From: Arsenophonus sp046530785
GTDB taxonomy: Bacteria > Pseudomonadota > Gammaproteobacteria > Enterobacterales > Enterobacteriaceae
NCBI GenBank assembly: GCA_046530785.1
Contig: JBHEQT010000009.1
Coordinates: forward strand, 17,204 to 81,203
Length of the DNA stretch: 64,000 nucleotides
Direction: 5' to 3'
Shown: piece after piece, positions 28,028 to 38,445 of the stretch
Layout: each line of letters begins with the position of its first letter
Numbering within the stretch: position 1 is the stretch's first letter
Made by a program: the position numbers and the translations under genes
Notes under the pieces: generated by a model
What the model was told of the DNA's origin: nothing
The model's database searches: none
What the model saw: only the letters and a program-made list of their open reading frames with translations

Positions 28028-28056
28028 ATTGAATATTAAAATTTTGCCACCATATA
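28028..28056 (+). promoter_or_regulatory. Heat-shock (sigma-32 type) promoter of lon
   Basis: ATTGAA (28028-28033) as -35 and CACCATATA (28048-28056) as -10, with exactly 14 bases between. This matches the sigma-32 pattern CTTGAA-N14-CCCCATNT and the known E. coli lon promoter (TTGAA, 14 bases, CCCCATATA) in both boxes and spacing. It lies 82 bases before the lon ATG, in otherwise AT-only surroundings. Function is inferred from the match. Confidence 0.72.
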
Positions 28057-28137
28057 AGATTTATATTTAAATTGAGGTTTTCTCAAAATTTTTAAGGAAA
28101 CCCTAAATTGGCATAAGCTAAATAAAGAGAGGACCTT

Positions 28138-30498
28138 ATGAATCTTGAGCGTTTTGAACGCATTGAAATTCCTGTACTTCCTCTACGTGATGTCGTGGTT
28201 TATCCACATATGGTGATTCCATTGTTTGTTGGTCGTGAAAAATCTATTCATTCTCTTGAAGCTGCAATGGATTATAATAAACAAGTTATGTTGGTGGCGC
28301 AAAAAGAAGCCTCTACTGATGAGCCAAATGTGAACGATCTTTTTTCTGTAGGAACAGTTTCTTCTGTTTTACAAATGCTAAAATTACCAGATGGTACTGT
28401 TAAAGTATTAGTTGAAGGTTTACAACGTGCAAAAATCACAACAATAACAGATAATGGAGAATATTTTATAGCTCAAGCTGAGTACTTTAGTTCTCCATCA
28501 GTGGATGAAAAAGAGCAAGAAATCCTAAATCGAACAACAATTAATCAATTTGAAGGGTATATTAAACTTAATAAAAAGATTCCTCCTGAAGTCTTAACAT
28601 CTTTGCATTCTATTGAACAATCAGATAAATTAGCCGATACAATTGCTTCCCATATGCCATTAAAATTAGCAGATAAACAACGTGTATTAGAAATGGCTGA
28701 TTTAGTTGAACGACTTGAATATTTGATAGCGAGGATGGAATCTGAAATTGATTTACTGCAAGTTGAAAAACGGATCCGTAATCGTGTTAAAAAACAGATG
28801 GAGAAAAGTCAACGCGAATATTATTTGAATGAGCAAATGAAAGCAATTCAGAAAGAATTAGGTGAAATGGAAGATATACCTGATGAATATGAAATTTTTA
28901 AACGAAAAATAGAAAAAGTTAAAATGTTAAAAGAAGCTCGACAAAAAGTGGAGGGAGAATTACAAAAATTAAAAATGATGTCACCTATGTCTGCTGAAGC
29001 AACAGTTTTACGAAGCTATATTGATTGGATGTTACAAGTTCCGTGGAATGCTCGCAGTAAGGTTAAAAAAGATTTGGTGAACGCTCAAGAAATATTGGAT
29101 AGAGATCACTATGGTTTAGAGAGAGTTAAAGAACGTATTCTTGAATATTTAGCTGTGCAGAGTCGCGTTAGTAAAATTAAAGGGCAAATTTTATGTTTGT
29201 TAGGACCTCCTGGTGTTGGTAAAACATCATTGGGTCAATCAATTGCTAAAGCAACAGGACGTAAATATATTCGTATGGCCCTAGGAGGTGTTCGAGATGA
29301 GGCAGAAATTCGTGGACATAGAAGAACTTATATTGGTTCTATGCCAGGAAAAATAATTCAAAAAATGGCAAAAGTGGGTGTTAAGAACCCATTGTTTTTG
29401 TTAGATGAAATTGATAAAATGTCTTTAGATATGCGTGGTGATCCAGCATCAGCTTTACTTGAAGTACTTGATCCAGAACAAAATTTTGCATTTAATGATC
29501 ACTATTTAGAAGTTGATTATGATCTTTCTGATATTATGTTCGTTGCAACTTCAAATTCAATGAATATTCCGTCACCATTATTAGATCGTATGGAAGTAAT
29601 TCGTCTTTCTGGTTATACTGAAGATGAAAAATTTAATATTGCAAAAAAACATTTATTATCTAAACAGATTCAAAGAAATGCGATAAAAAAAGGTGAACTT
29701 ACGATTGAAGATAGTGCAATTATTGGAATTATTCGTTATTATACACGCGAAGCTGGTGTTCGCGGTTTAGAACGTGAAATTTCAAAATTATGTCGTAAAG
29801 CAGTAAAATCAATATTGATGGATAAATCATTGAAACATATCATCATTAATGATGATAATTTAAAAGATTATCTTGGTATACGTAAAGTTGATTACGGTCG
29901 TGCAGATACTGAAAATCGTATTGGTCAAGTAACTGGTTTAGCTTGGACAGAAGCTGGTGGAGATTTATTAACTATTGAAACTGCTTGTGTGCATGGAAAA
30001 GGTAAACTCATTTACACCGGATCTTTGGGTGAGGTTATGCAAGAATCAATTCAAACTGCATTAACAGCAGTTCGAGCTCGAGCAGAAAAACTAGGTATTA
30101 ACGCTGATTTTTATGAAAAAAGAGATATACATGTACATGTACCTGAAGGTGCAACGCCAAAAGATGGTCCTAGTGCAGGAATTGCAATGTGCACAGCATT
30201 AGTTTCTTGTTTGACCGGTAACCCTGTACGAGCAAATCTAGCAATGACAGGTGAGATAACATTACGAGGATTAGTATTACCTATCGGTGGTTTAAAAGAA
30301 AAATTGCTAGCGGCTCATCGTGGTGGTATAAAAATTGTACTAATTCCAGATGAAAATCGTCGTGATTTAGAAGAAATACCTAAAAATATTATCGCAGATT
30401 TAAAAATTTATCCAGTAAAGACCGTAGAAGCAGTTTTTTCTATTTCATTACAAAATTCACCGTTTGGAAAAGAAGTAGTGAACAATAAATGTTTTTAG
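28138..30498 (+). CDS. lon: Lon, ATP-dependent protease La
   Basis: Homohexameric AAA+ protease that removes damaged and short-lived regulatory proteins. It has 786 residues (E. coli 784). Domain order is complete: the N-terminal substrate-binding domain (VLPLRDVVVYPHMVIPLFVGR), coiled coil, ATPase with Walker A GPPGVGKTSLGQS and Walker B FLLDEIDKM, and the protease domain with catalytic serine in PKDGPSAGIA and lysine in GGLKEKLLAAHRGG. AGAGAGG lies before the ATG. A sigma-32 type promoter stands upstream, and a 20-bp AT-only hairpin starts right after the stop. In E. coli hupB follows, and here it is absent. Confidence 0.98.
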   Translation: MNLERFERIEIPVLPLRDVVVYPHMVIPLFVGREKSIHSLEAAMDYNKQVMLVAQKEASTDEPNVNDLFSVGTVSSVLQMLKLPDGTVKVLVEGLQRAKITTITDNGEYFIAQAEYFSSPSVDEKEQEILNRTTINQFEGYIKLNKKIPPEVLTSLHSIEQSDKLADTIASHMPLKLADKQRVLEMADLVERLEYLIARMESEIDLLQVEKRIRNRVKKQMEKSQREYYLNEQMKAIQKELGEMEDIPDEYEIFKRKIEKVKMLKEARQKVEGELQKLKMMSPMSAEATVLRSYIDWMLQVPWNARSKVKKDLVNAQEILDRDHYGLERVKERILEYLAVQSRVSKIKGQILCLLGPPGVGKTSLGQSIAKATGRKYIRMALGGVRDEAEIRGHRRTYIGSMPGKIIQKMAKVGVKNPLFLLDEIDKMSLDMRGDPASALLEVLDPEQNFAFNDHYLEVDYDLSDIMFVATSNSMNIPSPLLDRMEVIRLSGYTEDEKFNIAKKHLLSKQIQRNAIKKGELTIEDSAIIGIIRYYTREAGVRGLEREISKLCRKAVKSILMDKSLKHIIINDDNLKDYLGIRKVDYGRADTENRIGQVTGLAWTEAGGDLLTIETACVHGKGKLIYTGSLGEVMQESIQTALTAVRARAEKLGINADFYEKRDIHVHVPEGATPKDGPSAGIAMCTALVSCLTGNPVRANLAMTGEITLRGLVLPIGGLKEKLLAAHRGGIKIVLIPDENRRDLEEIPKNIIADLKIYPVKTVEAVFSISLQNSPFGKEVVNNKCF

Positions 30499-30499
30499 T

Positions 30500-30544
30500 A
30501 TATTTAATATTAATTAAAAATGTATTTTAATTAATATTAAATAT
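30500..30544 (+). terminator. 20-bp AT-only hairpin directly after lon
   Basis: The arms 30500-30519 and 30525-30544 are perfect reverse complements (ATATTTAATATTAATTAAAA) around the 5-nt loop ATGTA. The lon stop codon ends at 30498. The 3' arm continues into TTTATTTCTTTATC, so an intrinsic terminator made only of A-T pairs is plausible. Confidence 0.6.
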
Positions 30545-31244
30545 TTTATTTCTTTATCTAATAAATAATTTTAATAGATAAGTTAATAGTTATTAGAAAA
30601 AATATGTTTTGTTATATATTTTAATATTGAAAAATTTATATTTTTCTATAAAAAAGAATTATGTTCTATGTAATTCCATAATTAACAAAATGGAAAATGA
30701 TAAGAATTAAAAAGAAATATATAGTAGGAGAAAACAAAAAATACTTTAAAAGATCCATTAATTTATTTTAAATCTTTTTAAAATGCAATGTATTTATATT
30801 TTTAAAAACTATTTTTAACAATTAGGAAATCTATATATATGATATATTTTCATTGAAACGAATAATTTAAGGATTTTATTCTTTCTATTTTTAGTTTTTA
30901 TGAAAAAATTTATGTATAAAATTAAATACAAATAAAGGAAAAATAAAACTTCAAATAAATTTTCTAAATATTCTGTAAAAATTAATACATTTCTTTTAAA
31001 ATTAATAATATGCTTTTAAGCAGTAATTTTCTATTTTAATTGATGACTCTATAATTATTAAAAAATAATCTAAGTGATGAAATAATTATATTGGTAAAAG
31101 ATCGAGATTATTTAACTATTTCTTCTTTTCTGCGATAAAAACTATCTTTTTATTTTTAAATTCTTTAAAAGAGACAGACTTATCTAAATAAAAATATAAA
31201 ATGAATTTTTTAACTAAAATGGAACCTATTATATTTAATATCTA

Positions 31245-31281
31245 ATATTAATTTATTCCTAGGTTAGGGATAAATTAATAT
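31245..31281. repeat. 17-bp stem with 3-nt loop
   Basis: ATATTAATTTAT-T-CCTA (31245-31261) pairs with TAGG-G-ATAAATTAATAT (31265-31281) around GGT. Only one position is a G-U type pair. It is non-coding, inside the lon-ppiD gap. Confidence 0.6.
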
Positions 31282-33259
31282 ATTTCTTTGATTATTTCTT
31301 CCTGACTTAATAATATACTTATTTTTTATTCTGTTACTTCTTATAAAAATAAGAATAATGTGTAAAATATACAATATCTATAATATCAAAAATATTTATG
31401 GATATTTTATTAAATCCTTATAAATCTATATTAACTTATATTTTGTCTTACATATATTTTCTCTGATTTCAAAAGATCTACTTTATTTTCAATGAAAGTT
31501 GAAATTTTTTATAAAAATAAGATCATTAGTGATAATAATGGGTCTATTTTATGAAATAGAAATTAAAATTAATATTTGGTAAATTTTCAACTAAACTAAT
31601 TATATATTATTATATTAGGTATTACTAATTATTTCTTTATGAAAAAATTTCTATTAATTTTTTGATCTAGTCTTTCAAAAATCATAGGAAGAATAAAGGT
31701 GAGGATATTGATTTGATTCTTATCATTACATTTTTATATCCAAAAAATCCAAATAAAACAATCCTTGACTTTTTATTTCAATTGATTCTAGAACCGGTTA
31801 ATTATCTGTTCATAAAAAGATTGAGATCTTGAGTAAAAATTATTTTTATTAAAAGTTGGATAAAATTTATCTTTAGGAGCGGAGTGGAAAAGCAACGTTT
31901 TTCCAATTACAGTAAGGAAATATGTATCTTTTCTTTTTATCTGATTAAAAACTTTGAAGGAACAAGTATTTATAACCTTTTTATTTTCGGCTTTGGAAAA
32001 TTTTCTGTAAAAAGAATAATTAAAAATTAAAGAAGAATATTTTTGATATCTATTCCTCTTTCTTGTAAATGTTCTTTAATAAGAAAGTATATGGTTTTGA
32101 GCAAAATTAGAGGATTCTAATATGCTAAATAATTTTATCAAATTAGTAAAATAGAGAAAACTTTTAAGTTTTCCTGAAACTAAAAAAATATTAATAAAAA
32201 ATTTTTATCAATTCTGATTATATAAGATATATCTATATAAACCTAATTATGTATAAAAGAAGTATTGTGACAAGAATCTCTAAAAGTCAAATTTTTTAAA
32301 AGTTATCTTCTCAATGTTTATAAGTATTAGTTCGTATATCTCTATTAATATAGTAGATATTTTAACTAATATTTACTATACTTGTGATTAATCTTTATTT
32401 ATGTAAAAGTTTTATATAATTTTTAAAATTTTTTAAATAAAAGTATATAACTAATTAATATAAAATATTTTTGGTAGTGTTTTAAGGTTAATCCATTTTC
32501 TGCAAATTTGTTAAAACAATTACTAATATCTCCTTAATTAAAGAGGATCTTTTTTTCTTTAATAGTTTTAAATTCATTTTTTAGTATATCAATAATAAGT
32601 AATAATATATCCCTACTTATTGTTGATAAAGGTATATTATAATTATTTATATTTAGATTTTAAGCATTTTAATCATCTGATCTTTATAAAAATTATAATA
32701 GCAGAAAAACTTTAATGCTCTTTGCATATTTTTGGAATACCATAAAGAAATATATTTCTTTAGAAATACAATTAATGGATATAAATCATTTAAATTAAAA
32801 CACTGATATTTATTAATGTTAATGTTTACTCTAAGTACCGCATGGATTAAGAAAATTTTTTGTTTCTTTTTAATTAATAACAATTATTTGTAATATTTAT
32901 GCTTAAAATTACAAATAATTTCTAATATTTAAGAAGAGAGTATTATTAACTTCCATAAAATTAGCTATTATGTTATTCTTTTAATTTTAATGATGATGAT
33001 ATTAAATTTCTGAATCAGAAGAATTGTTGAACTTTTTAAACTGTTCAAAATTATTATTATTTTTAATATTTATCAGTGAAAATTTTAAAATACATTATGA
33101 ATTAAGGAGAAATTATTTTGATTTTAGATAAATGATTCATTATTAGAAATACTCATTTTTTATTTAATAGTCTATAAATTTCAGAAAAATCTTGCTATAG
33201 AATTTTTCTAAATATAATCAAATAATTTTTCAAATAAGTATCAAAGAATAAAATAAATA

Positions 33260-33281
33260 AAACTTTATTTAAATAAAGTTT
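33260..33281. repeat. 22-bp perfect palindrome
   Basis: AAACTTTATTT followed directly by AAATAAAGTTT. It lies in the lon-ppiD gap, 325 bases before ppiD. Confidence 0.6.
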
Positions 33282-33605
33282 GAAACTTTTTAAGTTTAAT
33301 AATTTGAAAAAGGTAATTCTTGTGTAACTTTGAAACAGTAGATAAAATAATGAAGATATTTCTTACAAACATTTTCGTTATTTAATACAAGATGTAATCA
33401 GTTAAAGATTAAAAGATTCTTGTTAACAATCAATAAAAATTAAGGATTATAAGATATTGTTATTAAATAAACTAAAATTGAATCAATTATTCCAGTAAGT
33501 TTAAAATCAATAATATTATTATGTAATCTATTTTTAAAATAAATTTGTAAAAATAATCTATTTACTTTAATTAAAAGTGGGGAGGATAGTCATCACTTAT
33601 GATAG

Positions 33606-35495
33606 ATGGCCTATAATAATATGTCGGAGAATAGTTTTGCATTAAAAATAATATTTATAATTATGATATTATCCTTTATTTTCACTGGTATTGGAGATTA
33701 TCTAATTCGTGATTCAAGTAATTACGTTGCAAAAGTAAATGGTACAGAAATTAGTCAAGTTCAACTACAGCAAGCTTTTCAGCAAGAAAAGAAATTATTA
33801 CAAGAACGATTGGGTGATCGATTTTTTGAAATTTCGAATGGTGAGAAAGAAATTCAGATATTGCGTCGTCAAGCTTTAGAACGTTTAATTAAATTAACAT
33901 TACTTGATCAATATTCAAATCAGTTAGGTCTAACTACTACTGATAATCAAATAAAACAAAACATCTACAATATGATAATGTTTCAGACAGATGGACATTT
34001 TGATAATAAAAAGTATCGAGCTATATTATCTAAATATAACGTTAATGCTGATGATTTTGCAAAAGAAATACGGAAAAATTTGATTAACCTTCAACTTACT
34101 AAAATGTATATGAAGGATGAATTTGTCTTACCTGAAGAAATTAAAACCTATTCTCAATTACTGTTAGAGAAGCGTGAAGTAAAAACTGCAACCTTGTTTA
34201 TTGATAATTATCAATATAAACAAAATGTTACAGAGAAAGAATTAGAAGATTACTATAATTCACACCAGGAAAATTTTTTTTTACCTGAACAAATACAGAT
34301 TAGTTATATTAAGTTAGATGCATCTAATCAACGTAAAAACGTTGTAGTAAAAGATGAAGAGATAAAAAAATATTATAAAAAAAATATAAATAATTTTACT
34401 CAACCAGAGAAAAAACATTACAGTATAATCCAGTTATCAACAGAAAAAGAAGCTAATTCTGTTCTTAAATCCTTGAAAAAAGGGACTAATTTTAAACAAT
34501 TAGTTTACGAAAAATCAATAGATAAATTTACTGCAGAAAATTATGGGGCTCTTGGTTGGATGAAAGAAACTTCAACACCAAGTGAAGTTATTGCTGCTAA
34601 TTTAACTAAAAAGGGGCAGTTTTCTGACGTAATAAAATCGAATTCCAAATATATCATAATTCGTCTTGATGATATTAAATCTGAAGTAGTAAAACCTTTT
34701 CAGTTAGTAAAAAATGAAATTGCTAATATACTAAAGAATGAAAAAGCGATTACTGCATTTTATTTATTGCAACAAGTTGCAAGTCATGCGGCAAATGAGG
34801 ATACCGAATCTTTAAAAACTATTGAAAAAGTCACTGGTATTAAAGCATTAACTACAGATTGGTTTAGTCGTAACAATCTTCCTGAAGAAATAAATTTTGA
34901 TAAAGTATCTGATACTATTTTTAATGGTAATTTATTAGATAAAAATGGGCCAACAGGTATTAACTCAGATGTTATTAATGTTAAGGATAATCTTGCGTTT
35001 ATTATTCGAATTGAAAAATATAAATCAGAGATAAAACAACCATTTGATGAGGTAAAAAAAATAATATCTAGATTAGTAAGCTTTAATAAGGCAACAAAAG
35101 AGATGGAGGCTGATGCTAATAAATTGCTTGTAACATTAAAAAATGGGATAGATGAAATTTCTTTAAAAAACCTAGGTATTAACTTTAGTGATACTAAGAT
35201 TATTGATCGTTTTGGACAAAATGACTTGTTAACTGAACAAATTTTTCAAATGCCAATTCCTAAAGGAAATATCAAGAGTTTTCTTACTAGAAAAGATATT
35301 CAAAATAATTTAGTAATTATTCAATTACTTAGAGTTACTAAAGGACAATCGACAGAAGATGAATTAAAGATTTATTCAGAACGTTATAAAATGATGCTTA
35401 ATAATATTATGATGGAATCCCTTATATTGAATTTACGTGATAGGGCTAAAATTGATTTAGTAGAAATTGATAATTTTGTACCGATTTCTTCATAA
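33606..35495 (+). CDS. ppiD: PpiD, periplasmic chaperone / parvulin-like isomerase
   Basis: Inner-membrane anchored periplasmic chaperone that associates with SecYEG and helps proteins leaving the translocon. It has 629 residues (E. coli 623). One N-terminal transmembrane helix (LKIIFIIMILSFIFTGIGDYLI near 13-34) is followed by the SurA-like N-domain and a single parvulin domain near 260-360 (YGALGWM...), and then a C-terminal domain. The ATG at 33606 is the first in this frame, but GGGGAGG is about 20 bases away. A second ATG at 33599 (MIDGL, like E. coli MMDSL) leads into a stop in another frame, so the true start region may carry a one-base indel. The rest of the frame is clean. Confidence 0.9.
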   Translation: MAYNNMSENSFALKIIFIIMILSFIFTGIGDYLIRDSSNYVAKVNGTEISQVQLQQAFQQEKKLLQERLGDRFFEISNGEKEIQILRRQALERLIKLTLLDQYSNQLGLTTTDNQIKQNIYNMIMFQTDGHFDNKKYRAILSKYNVNADDFAKEIRKNLINLQLTKMYMKDEFVLPEEIKTYSQLLLEKREVKTATLFIDNYQYKQNVTEKELEDYYNSHQENFFLPEQIQISYIKLDASNQRKNVVVKDEEIKKYYKKNINNFTQPEKKHYSIIQLSTEKEANSVLKSLKKGTNFKQLVYEKSIDKFTAENYGALGWMKETSTPSEVIAANLTKKGQFSDVIKSNSKYIIIRLDDIKSEVVKPFQLVKNEIANILKNEKAITAFYLLQQVASHAANEDTESLKTIEKVTGIKALTTDWFSRNNLPEEINFDKVSDTIFNGNLLDKNGPTGINSDVINVKDNLAFIIRIEKYKSEIKQPFDEVKKIISRLVSFNKATKEMEADANKLLVTLKNGIDEISLKNLGINFSDTKIIDRFGQNDLLTEQIFQMPIPKGNIKSFLTRKDIQNNLVIIQLLRVTKGQSTEDELKIYSERYKMMLNNIMMESLILNLRDRAKIDLVEIDNFVPISS

Positions 35496-37566
35496 TTATA
35501 TATTATTTTTTACATAATTTAAAAATTAAACTTTTCTGTATAACTATTTACTTTTTATTATTTATTTTTGTAAAGATTTTTAGATATTAATATTCATCTA
35601 TTTATTAATAAATTTTTTATAAAAACAATTATTATAGAGTTATATAATAACAATTATAACGTATGTTTATGATAAATATGGAATTTTTTCAGTTAATTAT
35701 AAATTCATTTATAATTAAAATAAGAAAATCTCTTCTTAAAAAGAAAGAATATATTTTTTATTTTTACAATAAGGTTTATTATAGAAAAAATTTTCAATGA
35801 AATCAATTATAAGTAAAATACTTAATAGAAGAATTTAATGAAATATTAAAGTTAATATATCAAATATAAAATTTGAAAAAATATTATCAAATAACTAAAT
35901 TCACTTTACTTAAAAGCGAAAAAGCAAGGAGTGGTTATAATCATATAATTTTCCAAAAAATTAATGAATTTAAGAAAATTAAAAATTTTTAGTATTTAAT
36001 TATGTTTTTATTTTTTATGTAGAAAAGAATCTAGATAAAATAACTTATTAATACTTAAACTTATTATAGGAGAGTTGTTAACTTTGATTTCTTATTGTTA
36101 TCTTAATATATTTTTAATGCTAAATAGATTTAAAATAAAATATTAATAAAAATCTTTTATGATATAAATTATACTTTCTTAGTATAGGTAAATGGTTAAC
36201 TTATAAATTAACTCAAATAATTATCTGAATAGAATTTATAAATAGAGTTTTTAAAATTATTTAAAGCAAAAATTTTAATTCTTTATATATAAATCTATAT
36301 CCATAGTATTTCACCCATTAAGTAAAATTCCATTTATAAAGAAGTTAGTTTTTTACTTTTATAAAATTTAATTAATATTAATAATTATTTATACTTTGCT
36401 CAAGTTTTAATTTTAATTTAAGAAACATAAGTAGTAGATTTTTAACTTGAATTAATTTTCTATATTTAAGAAAACAGTTCACTTAAAATTTTTTATAATT
36501 AGGATAATCAAAAGTCTATTTTGTAATCATTAATTATCATTTATTTAATTTTGAAGTTGGTAATAATCTCTATTACATATTTAATTTTGTTATTTCACAA
36601 AATTAAACTAATTATAATGAAATCAATTAATAATCAATTATCTAGTTATTTACTTATTATGATAAGCTTATAAATCATATTTATTCATCACTGTTATATC
36701 AGTTAGGAAATAATTAAAAGTCATAAAAACTACTGGATTCTCTCTGATCTCCTATTATTAAAAAATTTTTATTCAGAAATATTTTATTTATTAATAAAAT
36801 AAAAAATCTTTACGTATAAAAATTTTTTATGAATTTATATTTGTAGTTTAATTTTTTTATAATTTAGAAAATATATTTTATTTTAATAAATTAATTTATT
36901 ATAAGTTACAAAAATTTATATTCCTTATTTTAAAAAAAATATTAACTATTTATTATATTGATAATAGTTAATTTTTAACTAATAAATAAAACATGAATAA
37001 TTTTCATTATAAAATAATGAAAATAGTTTTTATTAAAAACATTTAAAATCTAAAATATAAAAATTAGATTAATTTAATAATTTTTAAAAAATAATCATTA
37101 ATATAACTAGTTATATTAATTTTTTGTATTTAAATAATTTATTTTATATGAAGCTTTTATACTTTAAAACTAAGTTTTAGAAAGAAAATTCTTTGTAATA
37201 TTATTTAATAAATCATACTGGATATTCTTAAATAAGTAGTAAAAAGATTTTATAAAAATTTTTTTTAATATAGAATTAATAATTCTATTAGCTTGATAAC
37301 TTTATTATTAAATTCTAGATATAAATAATTTACTTTAATAAAGTTAATGATGAGTTTTATTATTATATTTTATCTTATAATAAAGCAAATATATCCAATT
37401 TATTAGATATTTAATATTATTGAATGTAAAAGCGATAAATATAGCGAGACTTATATTTTATTTTAAAAGCTCATCAATAATTGAAAAATAATTTTTTGCT
37501 AAATATTTTTAATTTTTTTAAAAAATATATATTTCTATTAAATAGAATTTAATTTCTAATAATATA

Positions 37567-37604
37567 TATTTAATTTTATTTATTTAAATAAATAAAATTA
37601 AATA
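37567..37604. repeat. 38-bp perfect palindrome
   Basis: The 19 bases TATTTAATTTTATTTATTT (37567-37585) are followed without spacer by their exact reverse complement (37586-37604). It is made only of A and T. It lies 2 kb from the nearest gene, and is the longest perfect palindrome I found. Confidence 0.8.
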
Positions 37605-38413
37605 AGAATTAAAAAATAAAATTAATAGCTTAGAGAGAATTTTAAACTTAAGTAATTATTAATTTTTATTAATTAAAATGTGTTAATAGATTTAAGAAAA
37701 TATTTTATATTATATCAAGATATTTCATTATATTAAAGTATCCATTAGAAATTAATTCTAAACCCTACTTAATATCCCAGATTATCTATTGCTATTGAAA
37801 ATTTATATTTTTTAAAAAAGAAGAAAATAAATTAATCAATTCTTATTTAATATTTAAGATCATCCTTTAAATGATTATTAACATATAAAAATTCACATTA
37901 TGAACCAATAATTATTTTTTGATATTTTCTATGGATTGCTTTATATATCAGAAACTTTTAGAGTCCATTTTAGTAAAATACTGTTAATATCAATTTTGAT
38001 AAAAGCAAAAGTTCTTTAATACTGAAATATACGGCTATATTAATATTAATTATTAATAAATCTTTATTAGTATTATATAATCTTATATGCAAACATATAA
38101 TCTTAGATATTAGTACTTTAAACCCTATTATTAGATTATTATTTTATTTAATTTTTTTATAGATAAATACTTTTTATTTTTATTTAAAAAAATAAATGGT
38201 TGTTTCTATTGGATATTTTATATATTTATTAATTATCTTAAACATTAATATGAGATTTTAATTAAATTAACTTAATAAAAATCTGTATTACAACAAGAAA
38301 TAATTCCAAGAAGAAAAATTTTTTTATAAGGAAATAATTATGAATAACATTCTGAGGAATGTAATCAATTATTTTTTATTTTTATATCTAAAGATATGAG
38401 AATTTCATTTTCA

Positions 38414-38445
38414 ATAGAATCATAAATATAAATTTATGATTCTAT
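38414..38445. repeat. 14-bp perfect hairpin, 4-nt loop
   Basis: ATAGAATCATAAAT (38414-38427), loop ATAA, ATTTATGATTCTAT (38432-38445), in the ppiD-hha desert. Confidence 0.65.

Larger units (their letters stand above)
30499..33605. other. Gene desert lon-ppiD (hupB position in E. coli)
   Basis: About 3.1 kb without a supported gene; E. coli has hupB here and I see no HU-like peptide. Besides the lon hairpin it holds an inverted repeat at 31245-31281 (12 bp, one G-T pair, 4 bp), a TGGAAAA/TTTTCCA hairpin at 31885-31905 in a slightly GC-richer patch, and a 22-bp palindrome at 33260-33281. The last 30 bases carry GGGGAGGA, the probable ribosome site of ppiD. Confidence 0.7.

Noticed and set aside
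32653..32883. A 76-codon open frame on the minus strand in the lon-ppiD desert
   Set aside because: Composition is simply that of AT-rich DNA (Ile, Lys, Asn, Tyr, Phe), with no family resemblance and no clear ribosome site.
38070..38105. Direct repeat ATATAATCTTA twice
   Set aside because: An 11-base AT-rich repeat at close distance is expected by chance in this composition.
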